Below, in pieces: positions 57,910-64,000 of a DNA stretch of 64,000 nucleotides (positions are counted from its first letter, which is position 1; every line of letters starts with the position of its first letter). Below the pieces are notes generated by a model. It did no database searches, was not told the origin of the DNA, and saw only the letters and a list, made by a program, of their open reading frames with translations. The stretch is from Victivallaceae bacterium (GTDB taxonomy: Bacteria; Verrucomicrobiota; Lentisphaeria; Victivallales; Victivallaceae), in the NCBI GenBank assembly GCA_028709805.1, contig JAQUTL010000013.1, positions 1 to 64,000 of the forward strand, given 5' to 3'. The position numbers and the translations under genes are program-made.

Positions 57910-57915
57910 ATTATA
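57910..57915 (-). promoter_or_regulatory. Minus-10 box of the HIRAN operon
   Basis: A perfect TATAAT (57915-57910), 30 bp upstream of the 96-residue gene, overlapping the TAA stop of the BRO-N gene. No convincing minus-35 box is seen. Confidence 0.5.
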
Positions 57916-58540
57916 CACCAATCAAGTGGACAAAGAATGTCCCCGCTGAAAAAATATTACGAATAAAAACCTTTGCTTCTTTAGCGGTCTTTCCGGCCCA
58001 GGTCTGATAAATAATGTCGGTCAGCGAAGCAAATTGGACACCTTCTTGTACGCCATGCATCTTCCATTCATCCGTTAAATCTTTGCGAATTTCAATTGAC
58101 TTCAAACGCTGATTAATCCAACTATCCGAATAGCCAAGGCGCGTGTAATCGGTCATTGCTTGTTCAATGGAAAGTTCCGGGTCAGCCATCTGATCCAAAC
58201 GTTCGGGCGCGACACGGGCAATCCAGAGTTTGAACGGTTCCGCCTTCGGGGAAGGAATCGACTGAATGAGCCGAAATAACTGTTCTGCCGTGGCAACATC
58301 GGTCTTGCGCATTTTTCCGTCGGCAGCTTGCATTTTGAAAGCGTGACAACTTGTCACGGTTTCATTTCCTTCCTCTTTCAACCGTTGCTTGAGCTTGCGC
58401 CAATAGGCGGTGGCATCTACGCTTTCCGTAAGAACCGCAACAACGTCAATGATAGAAAAACACCATTCTTCCGTGTCGTCATCCCAAACGGAACGGACTT
58501 TGCGTTCCTCAAATATCTTAATCGCATTTTGCTGTGTCAT
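57911..58540 (-). CDS. BRO-N domain protein, C-terminally shortened
   Basis: A 209-residue protein with the phage-antirepressor-like BRO-N domain: IKIFEERKVRSVWDDDTEEW near the start, then WCFSIIDVVAVLTESVDATAYWRKLKQRL and LKMQAADGKMRKTDVAT-type sequence, with FRLIQSIPSPKAEPFKLWIA. After QTWAGKTAKEAK, near residue 188, it diverges into FIRNIFSAGTFF and stops. Relatives usually continue with a K-x-K-GLKKENLRDNM segment, so the end appears replaced or deleted. It may still fold and bind DNA. Probably a phage or mobile-element passenger. Confidence 0.75.
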   Translation of the reverse strand: MTQQNAIKIFEERKVRSVWDDDTEEWCFSIIDVVAVLTESVDATAYWRKLKQRLKEEGNETVTSCHAFKMQAADGKMRKTDVATAEQLFRLIQSIPSPKAEPFKLWIARVAPERLDQMADPELSIEQAMTDYTRLGYSDSWINQRLKSIEIRKDLTDEWKMHGVQEGVQFASLTDIIYQTWAGKTAKEAKVFIRNIFSAGTFFVHLIGV

Positions 58541-58573
58541 CTATGTTCTCCTCGATCACCGGGATGCCGATTT

Positions 58574-59020
58574 GGTAGTGTCCGATATTTTGCGCACATT
58601 TGTTTCTGACTGATTACGAAAATCAAATGTGAGTTGTCGAAGCCTTTCTTTTACACTACACCGCCTTCATAGAGTTTGCAAGTATTCATATACTGTCGTG
58701 TTCCCCATTTCGTTGTAGAAATATGCCGAAGACGTGCCCAGACCAGCATCATGGCCGAATAGCCGTCCGGGAAACTGCCAACGACTCTAGTACGGCGGCG
58801 AATCTCTTTCATAATGCGTTCGAGACCGTTGTTTGTACGTAATCTGCTCCAATATTCATATGGAAAATCCATATAGGACAGCGTCTCATCCACGCTCTCT
58901 TCAACAAATTCAGCAGCCTTTTCCAGCTTCATACTTCTGAGCTTTTCAGCTACCAATACAGCCTTCTGTTTGGCGGCATCTTTGTCCTCTTGGGCATGAA
59001 TTGCTTTGAGCATGACGAGG
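58574..59020 (-). mobile_element. 3' fragment of an IS256-family element
   Basis: The transposase C-terminus is readable on the minus strand from about 59020 to 58651: LKAIHAQEDKDAAKQKA, YEYWSRLRTNNGLERIMKEI, RRRTRVVGSFPDGYSAMMLV, then ARLRHISTTKWGTRQYMN. The catalytic Asp residues of the missing N-terminal half are absent. The frame upstream of 59020 does not look like transposase. A terminal repeat, GGTAGTGTCCGATATTTTGC on the plus strand, begins at 58574. It belongs to a different IS256 branch from the tail at 1-126. Confidence 0.8.
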
Positions 59021-59274
59021 ATTAAGAGGACGCGAGTTTGAATCCCGGTTGGTACTCCGTTTGTATCGTTTTCATAATGACCGGAATGGTAGAAAATAAC
59101 ATCGCTGATTATGAACAAGTTACGAGGTGTGTCTAAAATCGGAGGTGACACAGGTGCTTGCCAAGAAATCTGAGCAGTTGAGCAGATTTGCCCGCACATG
59201 GGGTGTCATAGTGTGACGTGCCTTGCTGTTTTGAGCTGAGTTGAGCTCGGAGTTCGGGGGCGGAAAACAAAAAA

Positions 59275-59322
59275 GCCAGTCACTTGGACTGGCGTGGGCA
59301 CAAAAAATGGTGGCCCATTTTT
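59275..59322 (+). terminator. Two adjacent hairpins with T-run
   Basis: GCCAGTC-ACTTG-GACTGGC (59275-59293) is followed by TGGGC...GCCCA and then TTTTTT (about 59294-59322). No plus-strand gene ends nearby; it looks like the 3' end of a lost unit. The rest of 59021-59436 has no supportable gene. Confidence 0.45.
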
Positions 59323-59436
59323 TAGAATTACAGGAAAATTCTCTGTTTCCGTAAGGTGTTCATAACAAACGTAAAAATCGGGGACACATGGGCAAAACCA
59401 ATATTATGATCATGGCTTTGACTCATTGTCCTAAAT

Positions 59437-60008
59437 AGGGCTTGCTGAACGAAAGATAAAACATTAAAGATAAGCATGTTAACTGTACAATTCTGTGCTT
59501 TGGCGGTATATTATTACAGTGAAAATACAGAAAAACCGTGCAGGCGAAAATCTGAATGTATCGAAAATCACGCCACGATGAAGAATTGCCGGAGATCGGA
59601 TTATATTTTGAAGGTCGATTGAATCCGGAAAAGCGTTGGGTGAAAAAGGCAGGGCTTGTGCCGTGGACCGAGCTTGAAATGAATTATGCGAAACATTTTC
59701 AAAATCACGGGCGCGGCGAAGCAGCCCTGAATGTCCGGGTTGCGTTGGGGGCACTGCTCATCAAGGAAATTCTTCAACTGAGCGACCGCGACGTTGTGGA
59801 AATGGTGTGCGAGAATCCGTATCTGCAATACTTCCTATGGTTCAAAAGTTTCCAAACAAAACCACCGTTCAGTGCCTCGCTGATGACGCATTTCAGGAAG
59901 CGTCTGCCGAAAGATATAGTGATTTCATTCAATGAGAAAGTGATCGGTCTGGCAAAGGAAGAGTCGTCACCAGACGATGATCCACCGCCGGATGGAGGCG
60001 GCGGATAA
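59437..60008 (+). mobile_element. 5' half of an IS5-like insertion sequence
   Basis: The left end AGGGCTTGCTGAAC at 59437 and its leader are followed by a transposase frame from 59556 (MYRKSRHDEELPEIGLYFEG). The N-terminal domain is complete: RWVKKAGLVPWTELEMNYA, ALGALLIKEILQLSDRDVVE, ENPYLQYFLWF and MTHFRKRLPKDI. After 135 residues it enters an acidic/glycine-rich linker (PDDDPPPDGGGG) and stops at 60006-60008. The DDE catalytic core is absent. A core of the same type lies at 54.6-55.3 kb, so one element may have been split by rearrangement. Confidence 0.82.
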
Positions 60009-60439
60009 AAAATAATTTCATTTTTTTTGCAAAAAAGACGCTAAAAAGTCGCAAGCATCCGAATAATATGCATGCCGACACTCAAATCAGAGGCATGCGG
60101 ATGTTGTTGAAAAAGCTGCGAACGGAGCGTTTTCGATTTGCAAAAAAAAGAAACGGGTGCTATTGTTTTCCATTATAATGAAAAAATGGAGATAACCGGC
60201 ACGGTTAAAACTTTTTGCATGAAAAATTAGATAAGGTTCATTAAGCAAGGCTTCGACTCGGGAAACGCCAAATTTCAGCGAAAGGCCAACAGCTTGCATG
60301 AAGCGTCCGCTCTGAATGGACGTTCTCTGTTCGTTGTTTTCAACCATTGGCGTGCCTCTGAGGCGAGTGCGGCAGAAGGTGTCTTTTTTTATGCCCTCAA
60401 GCGGTCTGAAAAAATTGCGACAGGGGGCGAAAAAAGGCT
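60009..60439. other. AT-rich stretch without a supportable gene
   Basis: This 431-base stretch holds A and T runs and a 10-bp palindrome CATTATAATG near 60170-60179. No frame shows family resemblance. It separates the IS5-like half from the heptosyltransferase fragment. Confidence 0.5.
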
Positions 60440-60943
60440 GTGAACGGTGAGCATTCAAACAACTCCGGCGCGAACGATCCGTCGGGCGGCATGCAGATTT
60501 TCTTTGGCAAAATTCCTGCAACCGGAACCCAGGAGGCCGTGGACGGCATCCGTTTCGACTTTAATGACGGCTTGCGCGTGTTCACTTCGGACAACGGCAA
60601 AAACTACCTGTTGAGGGTTAACGATCTCGACACCAAATCCCTGCTTTACGAAATCGTCGCCCCGTCCAACGCCACCGTGGTAAGTCTGAAAAAATATTAC
60701 GTCAACTTTCGTCTGGTCATCTCCGAACCGGAGACCGACAAGCTCCTTTTTATGCACGATTTCAACGCCAAAGCCCAAACCGTGATGGTCCAGTTTCCGG
60801 TTCACACCCTCGGAGACAGCATCGGCCGGTTCAGCTATGTCGAACGTTTTCAGGAAAAGACCGGCTGTAAAATCGTGGTCGAGAACATCAATATCGTCCT
60901 TGACCTTCTTTTTTCAACCGGGAAATTGCACTTCGCTCTTTAA
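60440..60943 (+). pseudogene. N-terminal fragment of a TibC/Aah-type autotransporter O-heptosyltransferase
   Basis: The 167-residue frame (GTG start at 60440) contains IFFGKIPATGTQEAVDGIRF, DFNDGLRVFTSDNGKNYLL, VSLKKYYVNFRLVISE and FPVHTLGDSIGRFSYVERFQ. This matches the N-terminal domain of BAHTCr-type heptosyltransferases, which glycosylate self-associating autotransporters. Those enzymes are about 400 residues with a GT9-like catalytic half and an iron site. Here the frame ends LLFSTGKLHFAL and stops, so the catalytic part is missing. No autotransporter gene is in the window. Probably a broken gene. Confidence 0.65.
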
Positions 60944-60983
60944 TCCCATCAACTAAAGTTACAAGCAATTAATTATGCTGAAT

Positions 60984-63900
60984 TTACGACATTTTATTTC
61001 GAGATGACATCGAAAATAACAGATACAACGCCGGAATGACATAGATCGAAAGCAAAGTCGAGGATACCAATCCACCGACAATCCCCATCCCCGCCGATTG
61101 ACGCAACTCTGACCCCAGTCCGGAACCGAACGCCATCGGGATGATACCGATGACCGCGGCGATACTGGTCATTACAATCGGACGTAATTTCTCGCGGCAG
61201 GCTATGCGAACCGCATCCTGTGCCGTGGCATTGCGCTTGCGCTGAACCGAAACTTCTTCCATAATCAAAATGGCGTTGTTGACAATGATCCCGATGAGCA
61301 TTACAGCACCCAGAAGTCCCATCATCGACAGTGTCAGGTGACTCAGCCACAGCGCTGTCAACATGCCTATCAGCGCCAGCGGCAGAGTGAAGATAATGAT
61401 AAATGGCATCGTCCATGATTCCATGGTCGCCGCGATCAGCAAATAAGTCATGATGGATGCCAGAATCAAGGCTACGACAAATTCTCCGGACGCTTCATTC
61501 ATCTTTTCCACTTGCCCTGTAAACTGGATCTTATATCCGGGCGGCAGCAGCGGCGACGCCTCGCTTTCGATGGAATTCACCAATTCACTCAATGCCATTC
61601 CAGGGGCGGGATTTCCGTATAATTTGGCAATTCTAAGTTTGTCGGCGCGGTTAACCTGAATCGGCAGGTCGTGATTTTCCACATGGGACAGGTTTTTCAA
61701 CTGAAGCGGGCGTCCGTGGTCGGCGGCGAATACAAATTCCGGGATCTGTTCGCGTCCGGGACGGTCTTCCTGTTTTACGCGGATGTCGAATGTTCGGTCG
61801 CCACGTTTGTAGGTGCCTATCTTCAATCCCTCGATATTGCTCCGTATCATCATCCCAACCGATGTGGCGTCTATATTCAAATCTTGCAGAACCGGGCGTT
61901 CCGGACATATTCTAAGCTCTGCGCGCGGCGCTCGCGCACTGGTGTCAAGGTCAAGAATGGTTGGCGCTCCGTTTTTTTTCTGTTGTGTCATGGCGTCACG
62001 CAACCGGATTACCGTGTCGTCAAGGGTGTTCAGATTGTCGCCGGAAATCTCCGCCTCTATCATGGCCGAAGCACCGCCAACGGTGGTCGGCATATTCACT
62101 GTTACGAGCAAGTCCCGCTGCTGCATCAGCAGGTCTCTGAATATCTGTCGCATGTCTTCAATGCTTTCCCCGCGCTCTTTTTTGCCGTTGAGCTTTATGT
62201 GGATTTCCGCAAGATGAACTCCTTCCGATGCCTGACCGATCGAACCGCGTACCTTGCCAACGCTCACGGCGGTGGAAAGCACATTTTTTGTGGCGAGGAT
62301 TTCCTTCTCCAGCGCCTGTGTGCGGCTGACCGTGGCCGCAAGATTGTAATAGGAGGGATATTCGAGTTTTACAATCAGTTCGCCACGGTCTGTCTCCGGG
62401 AAAAATGATCCGCCGACGTGCGGCGCGATAAAGACCATTGTCGCAGCGAAAAGCAGTACGGAGTACAGCACTGTGCGCCACGGGCGTCGGATGACGTTTT
62501 CAATGCCGCGCATGTAGAACTTTTCTGTGAGGTCGTAAAGGCGGTTGAATCGGTCGGCAAACGCAGAAAAGAACAATACCCGCTTGGGCTTTTTCTCTGT
62601 TTGCGGTCTGACCATACAGATTGTCATGATCGGCGTCAAAGTGAAGCTGATAAACAACGAAACCAGCGTCGCCACGGTCATTGTTACAGCGAAAGAAGTG
62701 AAAAAGCGTCCGACCAATGAACTCATAAGGGCGATCGGCAGAAACACCACTACGTTGGTCGCGGCCGAGGCAAAAACGGGGGCGGCGACTTCGGCGGTCC
62801 CTTCATCGGCGGCTTTCACGATATCGTTGCCAGCCGCGATGCGTTTGAAAATATTTTCAAGGACAACTATTGAGTTGGCAACAAGCGTTCCTACGGAAGT
62901 TCCGATAGCCAGCAGCGTCATGTTGTTGAAAGTATATCCGAGCAGTTTGATAATGGCGAACGTGATGACGATTGAGGCCGGCATGGTTACCGCCACAATA
63001 AAGGTGGAGCGGACGTTTTGCAGAAAAAATAGCAATATCAGCGCAGTCATGGCCATTCCAAGTATCACGCTGCTCCATGCGTCATCGACATTGGAAACAA
63101 TATATGCGCCGTCATCAAGAAACCAATTCAGTTTGATTCCTCCGGGCAGGGTTCCGTCGGTGGCGATCTCGTCGTACACCTTTCTGGCCGCCTCCACAAC
63201 GGCGAGGGCGTTTGCCTCTCCTTTCTTGATGATTTTGATACTGACGGCAGGTGTTCCGTTGTGGAAAGCGGCGGTCCGGTTTTCCTTGGACCGCATCTCA
63301 ATTCTGGCGACGTTGTGCAAATAAATACGGCTTCCGTTGAACTTGCCGACTTCTATCATTCCGGCATCGGCCGGATTCTTTATTTCAGAATCGAATGTGA
63401 CCGTCAGTTCCTGATCGCCTTCTTTGATGCGTCCCGCTGGTACTTTGACGTTGGCTTTGCCTATCTTATTGACGATTTCATAGGCGTTCAGGCCGAACCC
63501 AGCCATCTTTTCAGAATCGAGTATTACCTGAAATTCCATTTCATCACAGCCGCTTATCTCGACTTCGGCGACTCCGGGCAGGGTGGAGAATCTGGCTGAA
63601 ATTTTATCATCAATATAGTCATATATCTCATCGATGGGAAGATCGCCGGTCGCCATCATGGTGGCGACGGCTTTGCTGTTCGGATCAAATTTTTTGATTT
63701 GCGGTTTTTCGGCTTCATCCGGCAAGTCGTTCAGTATGAGGTCTACTTTTTCCCGGACATCGACCGCGGCCACATCGACATCCACGTTGAGTTGAAATTC
63801 CAGCAGCGTCATGCAGACGTTGTCCATACATGTGGAGTTGACTTTCTTCAAGCCGTCGATCCCGGAAACGGCATCCTCCAGTTTCCGGGCAACATTTACT

Positions 63901-64000
63901 TCGATCTCCGTAGGGCTCGACCCGGGGACGAGCGTGACAATGGAAACATACGGCACTTCGATGTTGGGCATATTGTCTTTGCCCATCTTAAAATATGCCA
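60984..64000 (-). CDS. RND-family efflux permease (HAE1/AcrB-like), 5' end beyond the window
   Basis: About 1005 residues are present; the reading frame stays open to the right edge, so the first 30-40 residues including most of TM1 are outside. It begins in the periplasmic porter (MPNIEVPYVSIVTLVPGSSP, DVREKVDLILNDLP), has the central membrane block, a second porter (FFPETDRGELIVKLEYPSY) and the C-terminal membrane block (LLGAVMLIGIIVNNAILIMEE, GSGLGSELRQSAGMGIVGG). In TM4 the family's acidic residue is replaced: SVGTLVANSIVVLENIF in place of the usual VD(D/N). A membrane-fusion partner gene should lie upstream, off the window. Confidence 0.9.
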   Translation of the reverse strand, partial: AYFKMGKDNMPNIEVPYVSIVTLVPGSSPTEIEVNVARKLEDAVSGIDGLKKVNSTCMDNVCMTLLEFQLNVDVDVAAVDVREKVDLILNDLPDEAEKPQIKKFDPNSKAVATMMATGDLPIDEIYDYIDDKISARFSTLPGVAEVEISGCDEMEFQVILDSEKMAGFGLNAYEIVNKIGKANVKVPAGRIKEGDQELTVTFDSEIKNPADAGMIEVGKFNGSRIYLHNVARIEMRSKENRTAAFHNGTPAVSIKIIKKGEANALAVVEAARKVYDEIATDGTLPGGIKLNWFLDDGAYIVSNVDDAWSSVILGMAMTALILLFFLQNVRSTFIVAVTMPASIVITFAIIKLLGYTFNNMTLLAIGTSVGTLVANSIVVLENIFKRIAAGNDIVKAADEGTAEVAAPVFASAATNVVVFLPIALMSSLVGRFFTSFAVTMTVATLVSLFISFTLTPIMTICMVRPQTEKKPKRVLFFSAFADRFNRLYDLTEKFYMRGIENVIRRPWRTVLYSVLLFAATMVFIAPHVGGSFFPETDRGELIVKLEYPSYYNLAATVSRTQALEKEILATKNVLSTAVSVGKVRGSIGQASEGVHLAEIHIKLNGKKERGESIEDMRQIFRDLLMQQRDLLVTVNMPTTVGGASAMIEAEISGDNLNTLDDTVIRLRDAMTQQKKNGAPTILDLDTSARAPRAELRICPERPVLQDLNIDATSVGMMIRSNIEGLKIGTYKRGDRTFDIRVKQEDRPGREQIPEFVFAADHGRPLQLKNLSHVENHDLPIQVNRADKLRIAKLYGNPAPGMALSELVNSIESEASPLLPPGYKIQFTGQVEKMNEASGEFVVALILASIMTYLLIAATMESWTMPFIIIFTLPLALIGMLTALWLSHLTLSMMGLLGAVMLIGIIVNNAILIMEEVSVQRKRNATAQDAVRIACREKLRPIVMTSIAAVIGIIPMAFGSGLGSELRQSAGMGIVGGLVSSTLLSIYVIPALYLLFSMSSRNKMS

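Noticed and set aside
59275-59293. Hairpin GCCAGTC-ACTTG-GACTGGC as a possible tRNA or attC-type site
   Set aside because: No cloverleaf and no attC core sequences; a terminator relic is the simplest reading.
60087-60521. Minus-strand open frame next to the heptosyltransferase fragment
   Set aside because: No family resemblance, AT-rich low-complexity sequence, and partly antisense to the recognisable fragment.

Overview
The window is 64 kb of a GC-rich bacterial chromosome, densely packed and mostly coding. The genes point to a Gram-negative, probably anaerobic bacterium. TolB and a LolA-like protein indicate an outer membrane. The MEP pathway (IspH), an Mrp plus NifX-like pair, a phenylacetate-CoA ligase-type enzyme and an iron-dependent alcohol dehydrogenase fit anaerobic life. 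Long predicted proteins of unknown family, SpoIIE-type phosphatases and a serpin would suit a PVC-group organism such as a gut-associated Lentisphaerota member, but this is inference from gene style, with no rRNA or marker phylogeny behind it.

Layout. (1) 1-2.3 kb is a decayed AT-richer patch: the tail of an IS256-like element, a XamI-like restriction-modification pair broken in both genes, and a nuclease remnant. (2) 2.4-5.0 kb (minus) holds lysA, tsaB and an unknown membrane-anchored protein; leuCD diverge at 5.1-6.9 kb, followed by a PfkB-type sugar kinase overlapping a GatY/KbaY-like aldolase. (3) 8.95-10.3 kb is a wrecked type I-C CRISPR-Cas locus: a cas4 remnant, the first 40-45% of cas1 fused to a CRISPR repeat, one spacer, then a half repeat cut by an IS5-like fragment. 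(4) 10.3-13.6 kb has an iron alcohol dehydrogenase and a large unknown membrane protein. (5) 13.6-21.5 kb (minus) is a tight cluster, transcribed paaK-like, tolB, folC, lon, LolA-like, ispH. (6) 21.6-34.5 kb carries two SpoIIE-type phosphatases (one with a periplasmic sensor, one fused to a receiver and an anti-sigma-type ATPase and followed by an HPt protein), a lipase, a glutaredoxin/5'-nucleotidase/serpin operon, an RNase II-type enzyme, an aldo/keto reductase, XerD and a DJ-1 protein. (7) 34.6-41.3 kb (plus) is a six-gene cell-surface glycan operon: phosphoesterase, flippase, GT2, two GT4 and a WecG/TagA enzyme. (8) 41.4-44.7 kb (minus) is thrC, a eukaryotic-type hisA, thiL, tsaE. (9) 44.9-53.0 kb (plus) has a GT39-like membrane enzyme, rlmN, an acyl-CoA synthetase, a small lipoprotein, nadE, tRNA-Glu(CTC), and mrp plus a NifX-like protein.

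From 53.3 to 60.0 kb the window changes character: base composition drops, and fragments of IS5-, IS630- and IS256-type elements surround cargo genes. These are a secreted repeat-domain protein, a HIRAN plus DUF6508-like protein, two small proteins beside it, and a shortened BRO-N protein. Two 83-bp inverted copies of the same IS end bound this 6-kb island. Beyond it lie a truncated TibC-type heptosyltransferase fragment and an RND efflux permease that runs off the right edge.

No intact new defence system is visible. The most noteworthy items are the serpin, whose reactive loop lines up with alpha-1-antitrypsin to give a Met-Ser scissile bond, the CRISPR scar, the doubly frameshifted restriction system, and the HIRAN cargo of the IS-bounded island. 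Many promoters here share a TATATT minus-10 box, often preceded by TG.
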